From Serratia proteamaculans (GTDB lineage Bacteria; Pseudomonadota; Gammaproteobacteria; Enterobacterales; Enterobacteriaceae), in contig NZ_WBKI01000002.1 in the NCBI RefSeq assembly GCF_008830365.1, positions 434,001-498,000 on the forward strand: a stretch of 64,000 nt of DNA. Direction: 5' to 3'. Positions 37,279 through 46,143 of this stretch are shown here, piece after piece. Each line of letters starts with the position of its first letter. Position 1 is the stretch's first letter. The notes under the pieces are model-generated. The model was not told the DNA's origin. It searched no databases and worked only from the letters and a program-made list of their open reading frames with translations. A program made the position numbers and the translations under genes.

Positions 37279-39444
37279 TCAGAACCTCACCGAAATAAAG
37301 CTTTCATAGGTCCGCGACGGCGCAATCAGCACCTGATCCGGATAGGTCCGCTGGTAGGCATACAGTTGATTGGTGGCGTTTCTGATGCGTACCCCCACGT
37401 CGACCACCGGCGTGAGCTGATAGTCTGCCGCCAGATCGAGCGTGGTATAGGCTGGCATTTTGCGTTGGTTGGCATCGTCGTTATAACTGCTGCCCACGTA
37501 GCGCAGCGATGACGTGAGCCCCAGTTGCTGCGTCGGCTTGTAACGTGTGGTGAGGTTGGCGGTCAAGTCAGGAATGTAAGCCGGACGGTTGCCGTTATAA
37601 CTGCGCAACGGGCTACCGCCGCGATATTCATCATAACGGGCGTGGGTGTAGGCCGCATTGGCAACCAGTTCCCATTGCCAACTGGGGCGTAACATCAGGC
37701 TTAACTCTACGCCACGCGAAGTTTGCCGACCGACCGCATTCAGCGTATCCGGCTGTTGCGCATTCGGCACGAACAGGTTGTCCTTGCGCAGTTCGTACAG
37801 CGCCAATGTGGCTTCACCCTTGTTATCCCAAAACTGCCCCTTGGCACCGACTTCCCATTGGCGCGCCCGTGTGAGCGGCAAACCGGTTTGCGACGGACTT
37901 AAAAAGAACAGATCGTTGCCAGGCTCTTGGCCGGTGGTGAAGTTGGCATAGACATTAAGATTGTCAGTTAACGCATAGCTGGGGCCCAGGCTCCAGACGC
38001 TGAAGACGTAGGTGTGCTCATGGGTTTCCTCTTGCGGGTTCTGGAAATGCCAATCCATCTGCATATGGTTGTAACGTAACTGCCCCAGCAGGGTTAAGCG
38101 GTCGGTCAGGCTGAAATGGTCTTCAAGAAATCCGGCATACTGATTTTGCGTGACGCGGCGAACCGGTGTGCGCTGAAGATCGGTTCCCTGTGAAAAATCT
38201 TCTCTGACTGGCGCCAACAGGGGCACCTCTTCAGAACCGGGGAAGCCATTGGAGTAGTACTGAAAGCGCCGTTTGCTCACATCAACACCCACCACCAGCC
38301 GGTTGTCAAAACCGCCCAGTGGCCGATCGAACACCAGTGAACTGCGGTTACCGATCAGACTGTCGTCATGGGCCAGCGCACCGAAAGAATCACGGTTGAC
38401 GTAACCGGGCTGAGTCGCCGCCGAGGTTCGAAAGCGTTCTACATTGCGCCACTCACGAAAGCCGCTGTAGTAGTAGAACTGGTTATGCAGCTCGATTTCC
38501 GGCGTGGTGAACCAGTCCATACTGGCCTGGAACGAGGTCGAGTTGCTCTGGATCCGGCTGTCGGTCAGGTTGTTGTAGTTAATATCGCGCAGCTCGCGGG
38601 CTATCTGCCCTTCCACCAGCGGCGTACCGTAGTAAGGATTGGTAGTGCGGTTAAGCATGCGATCCAGGCTCAACGTCAGCAGAGCATTCTCTGTCAGCTT
38701 AAATAGCAAGGAGCCGGACACCCGTTTCTGTTTGTCGCGCTCATATTGCACGTTGGTACCGCTGTCGCTGCCGCTGACGTCCAACCGATACGCCGCCGCG
38801 TCCTCCAACAGCGTCCCCCCGGAACCGAGATGCAGGCGCTGGCTGTTATAACTCGACAGCCCGTAGTCGAGCTCAACGGGCTGGCGGCTAAAGGTCGGCT
38901 GGCGCGAGATCAGATTGACGCTGCCCCCGGCGGCGCTCAGACCATTCAACACCGAGCCGGGGCCGCGCAGAACTTCTACGCTGCCGTAGTGGGAAGGGTC
39001 CGCTAACTGGAGGGTACTGCCGGGGGTTTCGACACCGTTATACAGCCAGGATACCGGCCGGAAACCGCGGAGCGAAAAATTATTGCTGAGCGTCGGCGAG
39101 GCCACGCCTGACATACCGGGCGCATGTCCAACCACATCTGCCAGCGTCCGATCGCCACGCTGCTCAATAGCCTGCTGGCTGATAACATCGACACTGCGCG
39201 GCGTTTCCTTGCTAGTCAGGCCCAGGCGTGAAGCCGTCTGGGTGATGGTATTTAACCCGCCATAGAGGCTTTGCGCTTGGGCTGATGCTTCAACGGTCAT
39301 GCTGTCTTCGCAGCGCGGTGAGTTTTCGGTTTTATGGCAGTCCGCGGCGGCCTGTACGGTACCCGACAGGCTGAAAAACAAAGCCGTGGCCAGATAATAA
39401 GGTGGTTTTTTGGGCGTGACGAAACGCCGACGTGCAGCACTCAT
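37279..39444 (-). CDS. TonB-dependent outer-membrane receptor
   Basis: This 721-residue receptor has a signal peptide (about residues 1-33) and a TonB-box-like DSMTVEAS. The plug domain includes ETPRSVDVISQQAIEQRGDR and VEVLRGPGSVLNGLSAAGGS-like sequence, and a 22-strand-type barrel ends in aromatic ESFISVRF. The mature N-terminus has a short extra Cys-containing segment (ADCHKTENSPRCEDS). It is the first gene of the uptake operon. The plug is of the siderophore-receptor type, but ligand classes overlap. A perfect palindrome (39507-39524) lies 63 bp upstream and no clear Fur box was seen. Confidence 0.9.
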   Translation of the reverse strand: MSAARRRFVTPKKPPYYLATALFFSLSGTVQAAADCHKTENSPRCEDSMTVEASAQAQSLYGGLNTITQTASRLGLTSKETPRSVDVISQQAIEQRGDRTLADVVGHAPGMSGVASPTLSNNFSLRGFRPVSWLYNGVETPGSTLQLADPSHYGSVEVLRGPGSVLNGLSAAGGSVNLISRQPTFSRQPVELDYGLSSYNSQRLHLGSGGTLLEDAAAYRLDVSGSDSGTNVQYERDKQKRVSGSLLFKLTENALLTLSLDRMLNRTTNPYYGTPLVEGQIARELRDINYNNLTDSRIQSNSTSFQASMDWFTTPEIELHNQFYYYSGFREWRNVERFRTSAATQPGYVNRDSFGALAHDDSLIGNRSSLVFDRPLGGFDNRLVVGVDVSKRRFQYYSNGFPGSEEVPLLAPVREDFSQGTDLQRTPVRRVTQNQYAGFLEDHFSLTDRLTLLGQLRYNHMQMDWHFQNPQEETHEHTYVFSVWSLGPSYALTDNLNVYANFTTGQEPGNDLFFLSPSQTGLPLTRARQWEVGAKGQFWDNKGEATLALYELRKDNLFVPNAQQPDTLNAVGRQTSRGVELSLMLRPSWQWELVANAAYTHARYDEYRGGSPLRSYNGNRPAYIPDLTANLTTRYKPTQQLGLTSSLRYVGSSYNDDANQRKMPAYTTLDLAADYQLTPVVDVGVRIRNATNQLYAYQRTYPDQVLIAPSRTYESFISVRF

Positions 39445-39506
39445 TTACAGCATCCCTGTGGTGAAATAAAAAACCGGTACGGCCGAAGACCGTTATTGTA
39501 TTTTTT

Positions 39507-39524
39507 GTTATGTTATAACATAAC
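39507..39524. promoter_or_regulatory. Perfect 18-bp palindrome before the TonB receptor (Zur-like)
   Basis: GTTATGTTATAACATAAC is a perfect palindrome in the 204-bp gap between the receptor gene and modE. The core TGTTATAACA recalls Zur-type operators in some proteobacteria. It does not have the 8-8-8 layout of the ModE boxes in this window and does not resemble GATAATGATAATCATTATC. The regulator is therefore uncertain. Confidence 0.6.
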
Positions 39525-39648
39525 CAAAACCAGAGGCCAGTTTTTATTATCCCTGTGTAACCACGCCCATCACGGTTGGCGACGCATCATTTGGCGCTTT
39601 GCCCACAAATCAGCGACAATAAGGCTTTTGCAGCCGACAGGACGCGTT

Positions 39649-40440
39649 ATGCAGGCCGAAATCCTTCTTACTTTAAAACTCCAGCAAAAACTGTTCGCCG
39701 ATCCACGCCGCATCGCGCTGCTTAAACAGGTCCGGCACACCGGCTCCATCAGCCAGGGGGCCAAACTGGCAGGCATCAGCTATAAAAGCGCCTGGGATGC
39801 AATTAACGAAATGAACCAGTTGGCGGAGCAAACGGTGGTGGAACGCGCCACCGGTGGCAAAGGCGGTGGCGGTGCTCAGGTGACCCACTACGGCGAGCGG
39901 CTGATCCAGCTTTACGATCTGCTGGGGCAAATCCAGCAAAAAGCCTTCGACGTATTGCAACAGGACAACCTACCGCTCGACAGCCTGCTGGCGGCCATCT
40001 CCCGCTTTTCACTGCAAACCAGCGCCCGCAACCAGTTCTTCGGCACCGTGATCGAACGCGATCACCAGCAGGTGCAGCAACACCTGGATATTTTACTTAA
40101 CGACGGCAAAACCCGCCTCAGTGCTGCCCTGACCCAACAGAGTGCCGATCGGTTGCAGCTTTCGCCCGGCAAGGAAGTGCTGGCATTGATTAAAGCGCCC
40201 TGGGTGAAGCTGAATACCGACCCGTCTTTGGCCGGGGCGGCAGATAACTCGCTAGCCGGCGTAGTGGCCAGCATCCAGCCAGGTGCCGATCACAGCGAAG
40301 TACTGGTTACGCTGACCGGTGGTGAAACCCTGTGCGCCACCGTGACCAATCCGGAGTTGCAACAGCTTAAACTGCGCCCCGGCAGCGCGGTGTATGCCAT
40401 GTTTAACGCCGACCGGGTGATTGTCGCCACGTTGTGTTAA
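39649..40440 (+). CDS. modE: Molybdate-responsive regulator ModE
   Basis: ModE, 263 residues, has an N-terminal winged helix with RHTGSISQGAKLAGISYKSA and two C-terminal mop/TOBE domains that bind molybdate (for example SAARNQFFG-like SARNQFFGTV and AIKAPWVKL-like LIKAPWVKLNTD). It represses modABC and activates moa and molybdoenzyme genes. The ATG at 39649 matches the E. coli N-terminus MQAEILLTLKLQQ. modF follows after 90 bp. Confidence 0.95.
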   Translation: MQAEILLTLKLQQKLFADPRRIALLKQVRHTGSISQGAKLAGISYKSAWDAINEMNQLAEQTVVERATGGKGGGGAQVTHYGERLIQLYDLLGQIQQKAFDVLQQDNLPLDSLLAAISRFSLQTSARNQFFGTVIERDHQQVQQHLDILLNDGKTRLSAALTQQSADRLQLSPGKEVLALIKAPWVKLNTDPSLAGAADNSLAGVVASIQPGADHSEVLVTLTGGETLCATVTNPELQQLKLRPGSAVYAMFNADRVIVATLC

Positions 40441-40530
40441 ACGCAACGTTACGTTGCGTTTTTGCCGATTGACATCCCCTCGCAATGCGCCTATTTCTAA
40501 ACAAAATAATTGCATAAAAAGGAACAGGTG

Positions 40531-42003
40531 ATGTCGTCGTTGCACATTTCGCAAGGTTCGTTTCGCTTAAGCGATACCCGTACCCTGACGCTGGATGCGC
40601 TGGATATTCAGGCCGGCGACAGTTGGGCTTTTGTCGGCGCTAACGGCAGCGGCAAATCTGCACTGGCACGGGCACTGGCCGATGAACTGGTGCTGTTGAG
40701 TGGCGAGCGTCGCAGCGATTTCAGCCATGCAGTACGTATCTCTTTCGAACAGTTGCAAAAACTGGTCAGCGACGAATGGCAACGCAACAATACCGACCTG
40801 CTCAGCCCCGGCGAAGAAGACACCGGTCGCACGGTAGCCGAGATTATTCAGGAAGAAGTCGGGGACCCCGCCCGTTGCGCGCAACTGGCAGAGCAATTCG
40901 GTATTACCCCGCTGCTGTCACGCCGTTTCAAATACCTTTCTACCGGTGAAACGCGAAAAACCCTGCTGTGCCGGGCGCTGATGCCGCAACCCGACTTGCT
41001 GATCCTCGATGAGCCTTTTGATGGACTGGACGTCAATTCGCGCGCGCAATTGGCTGCGCTGCTAAGCAACCTTTCTGGACATGGCTATACGCTGGTGCTG
41101 GTTCTCAACCGTTTTGACGAGGTACCGGACTTTATCCGTCAGGTCGGCGTGTTGGCAGACTGCACGCTGGCTAGCCAGGGAACGCGGCAGCAAGTGATGG
41201 CGGATGCGCTGGTGGCACAACTGGCGCACAGTGAAAATCTGGATGGCCTGTCTTTGCCGGAAACCGAAGATCCGGCACAAAAAACCACGCTGCCGGCAGA
41301 CCAGCCACTGATTATCCTGCGCGACGGGGTGGTCAGTTATAACGACCGACCGATCCTCAATCATCTCGACTGGCAGGTTAATCCCGGTGAGCACTGGCAA
41401 ATTGTCGGCCCGAACGGCGCCGGTAAATCCACCCTGCTCAGCCTGATCACCGGCGATCATCCTCAGGGCTACAGTAACGATCTCACCCTGTTCGGCCGCC
41501 GTCGTGGCAGCGGGGAAACCATCTGGGATATCAAACGCCATATCGGCTACGTCAGCAGCAGCCTGCACCTTGACTACCGTGTCAGCGCCAGCGTACGCAC
41601 GGTCATCCTTTCCGGCTTCTTCGACTCGATCGGCATTTATCAGGCAGTATCCGATCGCCAGCGGCAATTGGCCGACCAATGGTTGGCACTGCTGGGGCTT
41701 GGTGGCTCAAACAGCGAGGCGCCGTTCCACAGCCTGTCCTGGGGTCAGCAACGGCTGGTATTGATTGCCCGCGCACTGGTCAAGCATCCGGCGCTGCTGA
41801 TCCTCGACGAACCGCTGCAGGGGTTGGATCCGCTCAATCGCCAACTGGTGCGCCGTTTTGTCGACGTGTTGATAGGCCAGGGTGCAACCCAGTTGTTGTT
41901 TGTCTCACACCATGCGGAAGACGCCCCGCAGAGTATTACCCACCGTTTGAGCTTTGTCCCTGACGGCGACGACTACCGTTATCAGTTCGATACGCTGGTC
42001 TAA
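40531..42003 (+). CDS. modF: ModF, twin-ATPase protein of the molybdate locus
   Basis: ModF, 490 residues, contains two ABC ATPase domains (Walker A GANGSGKSAL near residue 36 and [10 protein letters not shown] near residue 297) and no membrane part. Length and sequence agree closely with E. coli ModF. It is implicated in molybdate metabolism, but its mechanism is not known. The ATG at 40531 follows GGAACAGGTG. A hairpin at 42021-42047 (CGGATGGGTGG with CCACTCATCCG) follows the stop but has no U-run. Confidence 0.94.
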   Translation: MSSLHISQGSFRLSDTRTLTLDALDIQAGDSWAFVGANGSGKSALARALADELVLLSGERRSDFSHAVRISFEQLQKLVSDEWQRNNTDLLSPGEEDTGRTVAEIIQEEVGDPARCAQLAEQFGITPLLSRRFKYLSTGETRKTLLCRALMPQPDLLILDEPFDGLDVNSRAQLAALLSNLSGHGYTLVLVLNRFDEVPDFIRQVGVLADCTLASQGTRQQVMADALVAQLAHSENLDGLSLPETEDPAQKTTLPADQPLIILRDGVVSYNDRPILNHLDWQVNPGEHWQIVGPNGAGKSTLLSLITGDHPQGYSNDLTLFGRRRGSGETIWDIKRHIGYVSSSLHLDYRVSASVRTVILSGFFDSIGIYQAVSDRQRQLADQWLALLGLGGSNSEAPFHSLSWGQQRLVLIARALVKHPALLILDEPLQGLDPLNRQLVRRFVDVLIGQGATQLLFVSHHAEDAPQSITHRLSFVPDGDDYRYQFDTLV

Positions 42004-42133
42004 AAACGTCGCTAATCCCGCGGATGGGTGGTCCCGCCACTCATCCGATGACATATCCGGCAACACTTCCTCGGTCACACATCACATTTGGCCTTTTATC
42101 ATAAGGGGTAAAGGATTCGTTTCTGGAGACACT

Positions 42134-42706
42134 ATGTCCGCCGCACTGATTATTATCGATCTTATTGACGATTTGATTGGCCCCAAAGGGCGTGCAAACC
42201 ATTGCCGTGAACAGGTGATAGCGCAAAATCTGATTGCCAACACCAATGCCGCTGCGGCTTACGCCCGGGTACGCAAAATCCCGGTGATTTGGGTACGCGT
42301 GGGTTTTGCCGACGACTACCACAATATTCCCGCCCACTCTCCACTGTTTAACCACCTGAAACAGATTGGCGCGCTGCGTTTAAGCAGCCCCGGCTGCCAA
42401 TGGGATAAGGATTTGCAGGTCTTACCGGCGGATTTTCAATTCGAAAAGAACGGGGTTTGTGCTTTTGCCGGTAACAATTTGTTAGCCTGGCTGCAGCAGC
42501 ATCGTTGCCACCATTTGTTGCTGGGCGGCGTCAGCACCCCGCTGGCGATTGAGAGCACTGCCAGACAGGCGCACGACGCCGGTTTCCAGGTCAGCATCTT
42601 GCAGGACTTGTGCGCCGCACCGACTCTGGAGATGCACCAGCAGAGTCTGGATATCCTGCAGAATCTGGCGGAAATCACTCGTTCATCGGCCTGGATGAAA
42701 GGTTAA
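42134..42706 (+). CDS. Isochorismatase-family cysteine hydrolase
   Basis: This 190-residue hydrolase has the family pattern: N-terminal ALIIIDLIDDLIGP with the catalytic Asp, a Lys in the FEKNGVCAFAGNNL segment, and the loop LLLGGVSTPLAIESTARQAHD. In that loop the usual catalytic Cys position reads Ser-Thr (GVSTPLAIEST instead of GV-x-T-x-x-C-V). The nucleophile may therefore be missing or moved, and activity is doubtful. Ligand unknown. A CTGGAG ribosome binding site supports the ATG at 42134. Confidence 0.8.
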   Translation: MSAALIIIDLIDDLIGPKGRANHCREQVIAQNLIANTNAAAAYARVRKIPVIWVRVGFADDYHNIPAHSPLFNHLKQIGALRLSSPGCQWDKDLQVLPADFQFEKNGVCAFAGNNLLAWLQQHRCHHLLLGGVSTPLAIESTARQAHDAGFQVSILQDLCAAPTLEMHQQSLDILQNLAEITRSSAWMKG

Positions 42707-42842
42707 TGGCACCATTTACGCCACTGCCCCGACCTTTGCTGTAACTTCACTGTGTTACTATCCGAATTAGCGCTCAATTCCGCCATGATCACACGCCGTA
42801 AAGGCACTGAGCGCCGTGTACATATTTTAAAGGGACAGAGTT

Positions 42843-43661
42843 ATGTGGGGCGTACTGGCTACGGCGTTATTCTTTTTGCCATTTAACCGGCTTATTGCCT
42901 GGTTGATTTTGGCTGCATCGGCAGGAATGGGGATGTACCACGGGGTTCTGACTCCGCTCAGCCTGGCGTGTTTATTGGCTATTGCCGCCCTCGCGGGGCT
43001 GCGGCACCATTTTCGTACGCGGCGCAACCTGGCGGTTCCACTCGAAGTGCTGGTGGTCGCAAGCTGTGTGGCGCTATTCCTGCACTGGGTGCCAGGCTTC
43101 CATAACCAGCTGATGATTGACGGTGATAAAGCCGGCCCGTTGAGCGCGCCGTTCACCATGTATTACAACTTCGATAAGGCGCTGGTGCCCTTCCTGCTGT
43201 TTGCTTGTTTACCTACGTTGTTTGCGGCACAAACCGGTAAAAGCACTCATAAATTCGGTTGGATCGCGCTGATTCTCAGCGTCCCGGCCTTGCTGTTACT
43301 GGCGGTGGTGCTCGGCGGCCTGAAGATAGAACTGCATACCCCAGTCTGGATCCTGGCGTTTATCATGGCCAACCTGTTCTTTGTCTGTATGGCCGAAGAA
43401 GCCTTGTTCCGGGGTTATTTGCAGCAACGTCTCAGCCAGTGGCTGGGCGCCTGGCCGGCATTGATTATCGCCGCGCTGATCTTTGGTGCTGCACACCTGG
43501 CCGGCGGTATGCTGATGGTGGCTTTCGCCACGCTAGCCGGGGTGATTTACGGCTTGGCGTGGATGTGGAGCGGTCGTCTTTGGGTGCCCATCCTGTTCCA
43601 TTTCGGGCTTAATCTGACCCATCTGCTGCTGTTCACCTACCCGCTGTACCAACACCCCTGA
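42843..43661 (+). CDS. CPBP-family intramembrane glutamic endopeptidase
   Basis: This 272-residue protein has about eight membrane helices and belongs to the CAAX protease/CPBP (ABI) family. The hallmark motif EEALFRGYLQQRL carries the catalytic Glu pair and Arg, and later FGAAHLAGG and FHFGLNLTH carry the metal or catalytic His residues. Bacterial members are linked to bacteriocin immunity or protein maturation; the substrate is unknown. It stands alone with a GGGACAGAG ribosome binding site. Confidence 0.87.
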   Translation: MWGVLATALFFLPFNRLIAWLILAASAGMGMYHGVLTPLSLACLLAIAALAGLRHHFRTRRNLAVPLEVLVVASCVALFLHWVPGFHNQLMIDGDKAGPLSAPFTMYYNFDKALVPFLLFACLPTLFAAQTGKSTHKFGWIALILSVPALLLLAVVLGGLKIELHTPVWILAFIMANLFFVCMAEEALFRGYLQQRLSQWLGAWPALIIAALIFGAAHLAGGMLMVAFATLAGVIYGLAWMWSGRLWVPILFHFGLNLTHLLLFTYPLYQHP

Positions 43662-43699
43662 TCTTCTGAGCCGGCAGATAATTATCTGCCGGCTTGTTA

Positions 43700-43715
43700 G
43701 TGAAAGCGCTATCAC
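43700..43715. promoter_or_regulatory. Additional Gal-type operator (distal)
   Basis: GTGAAAGCGCTATCAC fits the GalR/GalS pattern of GTGNAANCGNTNNCAC as a 16-bp dyad. It lies 87 bp upstream of the second site and just after the CPBP gene. It has no obvious equivalent in the two-operator E. coli gal region. Confidence 0.6.
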
Positions 43716-43786
43716 TTCCCCCTGAGAGTTATTTCCCTCCCTTTCTGCTCCTGCTGTATTGACGGTTCTCTTGCTGGCATCATGTT

Positions 43787-43802
43787 GTGTAAACGATTCC
43801 AT
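43787..43802. promoter_or_regulatory. External gal operator (OE-like)
   Basis: GTGTAAACGATTCCAT fits the GalR/GalS consensus. Its centre is about 60 bp upstream of the predicted start of transcription, as for E. coli OE. Confidence 0.75.
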
Positions 43803-43839
43803 TCTTCGCTCTGGATCACCTTTTTACTCTGGAGGGCAT

Positions 43840-43854
43840 GCTATATTTTTGGCC
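43840..43854 (+). promoter_or_regulatory. Predicted galTKM promoter -10 region
   Basis: TGCTATATTTTT gives an extended -10 element (TG-N-TATATT) with transcription starting near 43854. A GGATCAC half-site at 43812-43819 is where a CRP site would be expected. Placement is inferred from similarity to the E. coli gal promoter. Confidence 0.5.
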
Positions 43855-43896
43855 ATAGTTATCCATTTATATGAGTCAAAGGCAGGTTGGCGGCAA

Positions 43897-43912
43897 GTGA
43901 AAGCGATTACAC
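43897..43912. promoter_or_regulatory. Internal gal operator (OI-like)
   Basis: GTGAAAGCGATTACAC fits the GalR/GalS consensus and lies about 50 bp downstream of the predicted start, 110 bp centre-to-centre from the external operator. In E. coli OI lies inside galE; here it is in the leader of galT. Confidence 0.78.
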
Positions 43913-43942
43913 GGCCGTATCGCCTCAGAAAAAGGAACCGTC

Positions 43943-44995
43943 ATGACGGATTTTAATCCCATCGATCATCCCCATCGCCGCTTTAACCCGCTAATCGGCC
44001 AATGGGTATTGGTATCACCGCATCGCGCCAAACGTCCCTGGCAGGGCCAGCAGGAAGCCGCACAGCCTGAAACACTGCCGCAGCACGATCCGGACTGCTT
44101 CCTCTGCCCGGGGAATACCCGCGTCACCGGTGATAAAAACCCGGACTATCAGAATACCTTTGTGTTCAACAATGACTTTGCCGCGCTGATGACGGACACC
44201 CCGTTGGCGCCAGAAAGCCAGGATCCATTAATGCGCTGCCAGAGTGCGCGTGGTACCAGCCGAGTGATTTGCTTCTCCCCCGATCACAGCAAAACCCTGC
44301 CGGAGCTAACGTTGCCGGCACTGGAAAGCGTGATTGCCGCCTGGCAGGAACAGACTGCCGAGCTGGGACGCAGCTATCCGTGGGTTCAGGTATTTGAAAA
44401 TAAAGGCGCGGCGATGGGCTGCTCCAACCCGCATCCGCACGGACAGGTTTGGGCCAACAGTTTTCTGCCGAACGAAGTTGAGCATGAGGATCGCCTGCAG
44501 CGTGAATATTTCCAGCAGCACTCATCCTCGATGCTGCTGGACTACGTACAACGCGAACTGGCCGACGGCAGCCGCACCGTCGTTGAAACCGAGCACTGGC
44601 TGGCGGTAGTGCCATACTGGGCCGCCTGGCCGTTTGAAACGCTGTTGCTACCGAAAACTGCGGTGCAACGCATTACCGATCTTGGCGCCGCTCAGAGCAG
44701 CGATTTAGCCCTGGCGCTGAAAAAGCTCACCAGCCGTTACGACAACCTTTTCCAATGTTCCTTCCCCTACTCCATGGGTTGGCACGGCGCGCCGTTCAAT
44801 GAGGCGGATAACCGCCACTGGCAGTTGCATGCCCATTTCTATCCACCACTGCTGCGTTCCGCCACGGTGCGTAAATTTATGGTGGGTTATGAGTTGCTGG
44901 CGGAAACCCAGCGTGACCTGACTGCAGAACAGGCCGCAGAACGTCTGCGTGCCGTTAGCGATGTTCATTACCGTGAAGCCGGAGCCAAAAAATGA
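43943..44995 (+). CDS. galT: Galactose-1-phosphate uridylyltransferase GalT
   Basis: GalT, 350 residues, exchanges UMP between UDP-glucose and galactose-1-phosphate in the Leloir pathway. The active site NPHPHGQVW contains the nucleophilic His. CFLCPG supplies zinc-ligand cysteines, and WHGAPFN and [11 protein letters not shown] are conserved. It is first in the operon, because galE is not present upstream. Its stop overlaps galK (ATGA). Confidence 0.97.
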   Translation: MTDFNPIDHPHRRFNPLIGQWVLVSPHRAKRPWQGQQEAAQPETLPQHDPDCFLCPGNTRVTGDKNPDYQNTFVFNNDFAALMTDTPLAPESQDPLMRCQSARGTSRVICFSPDHSKTLPELTLPALESVIAAWQEQTAELGRSYPWVQVFENKGAAMGCSNPHPHGQVWANSFLPNEVEHEDRLQREYFQQHSSSMLLDYVQRELADGSRTVVETEHWLAVVPYWAAWPFETLLLPKTAVQRITDLGAAQSSDLALALKKLTSRYDNLFQCSFPYSMGWHGAPFNEADNRHWQLHAHFYPPLLRSATVRKFMVGYELLAETQRDLTAEQAAERLRAVSDVHYREAGAKK

Positions 44996-46143
44996 GTTTG
45001 AAAAATCTTACCCACGCCCTTTTTACCGAACGTTTTGGCTACGCGCCCACCCTGACTATTCAGGCCCCGGGCCGGGTGAATTTGATTGGCGAACACACCG
45101 ACTATAACGACGGTTTTGTGCTGCCGTGCGCCATTGACTACCAGACGGTGATCGCCTGCGCCAAACGCGACGATCGTCAGATCCGGGTGATCGCTGCCGA
45201 TTACCAAGAGCAACAGGATCAATTCTCGCTCGACAGCCCGATCGTCAGCCACCCGAACCAACGTTGGTCCGATTATGTGCGCGGCGTGATCAAACACCTG
45301 CAGCAGCGTAACGCCGATTTTGGCGGCGCGGACCTGGTGATTTCCGGCAACGTGCCGCAGGGTGCCGGCCTCAGTTCTTCCGCCTCACTGGAGGTTGCTG
45401 TGGGTCAGGCTATGCAGGCGCTATATGCCCTGCCGCTGGATGGCGTAGCACTGGCGTTGAACGGCCAGGAAGCAGAGAACCAGTTCGTCGGCTGCAACTG
45501 CGGGATTATGGATCAACTGATTTCCGCCCTCGGTGAACGCGACCATGCCTTGCTGATCGATTGTCGCTCACTGGAGACCCGGGCGGTGTCGGTGCCGGAA
45601 GATATTGCCGTGGTGATCATCAATTCCAACGTGAAACGCGGGTTGGTGGACAGCGAATACAACACCCGCCGCAAGCAGTGTGAAGAGGCCGCGCGCTTCT
45701 TCGGCGTCAAGGCGCTACGCGACGTCAGCCCGGATCTGTTTTTCCCGATCCAGCATGAATTGGATCCGATCGTCGCCAAACGAGCGCGTCATGTGATCAG
45801 TGAAAACGATCGAACCCTGGCCGCTGCCGATGCGCTGGCCGCCGGTGATATGAAACTGATGGGCAAATTGATGGCAGAGTCACACGCCTCAATGCGCGAT
45901 GATTTTGAAATTACCGTGCCGCCGATTGACCGACTGGTAGACATTGTCAAAACCGTTATCGGCGATCGCGGCGGTGTGCGCATGACCGGCGGTGGCTTCG
46001 GCGGCTGTATTGTTGCCCTGATGCCGCTGGCGCTGGTGGAGCCGGTTCGCGAAGCCGTTGCACGCGAATACCCATTACAGACCAACGGGTTGAAAGAAAC
46101 CTTCTACGTCTGTAAAGCTTCGGAGGGGGCCGGGATATGCTGA
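44992..46143 (+). CDS. galK: Galactokinase GalK
   Basis: GalK, 383 residues, phosphorylates galactose. It is a GHMP kinase with [18 protein letters not shown] (galactose site), the phosphate loop [19 protein letters not shown], and [13 protein letters not shown] near the C-terminus. It overlaps galT by 4 bp and galM by 7 bp. Confidence 0.97.
   Translation: MSLKNLTHALFTERFGYAPTLTIQAPGRVNLIGEHTDYNDGFVLPCAIDYQTVIACAKRDDRQIRVIAADYQEQQDQFSLDSPIVSHPNQRWSDYVRGVIKHLQQRNADFGGADLVISGNVPQGAGLSSSASLEVAVGQAMQALYALPLDGVALALNGQEAENQFVGCNCGIMDQLISALGERDHALLIDCRSLETRAVSVPEDIAVVIINSNVKRGLVDSEYNTRRKQCEEAARFFGVKALRDVSPDLFFPIQHELDPIVAKRARHVISENDRTLAAADALAAGDMKLMGKLMAESHASMRDDFEITVPPIDRLVDIVKTVIGDRGGVRMTGGGFGGCIVALMPLALVEPVREAVAREYPLQTNGLKETFYVCKASEGAGIC

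Noticed and set aside
39507-39524. Palindrome before the TonB receptor as a Fur or ModE box
   Set aside because: It lacks the GATAAT repeats of Fur boxes and the 8-8-8 spacing of the two ModE sites in this window, so neither label was used.
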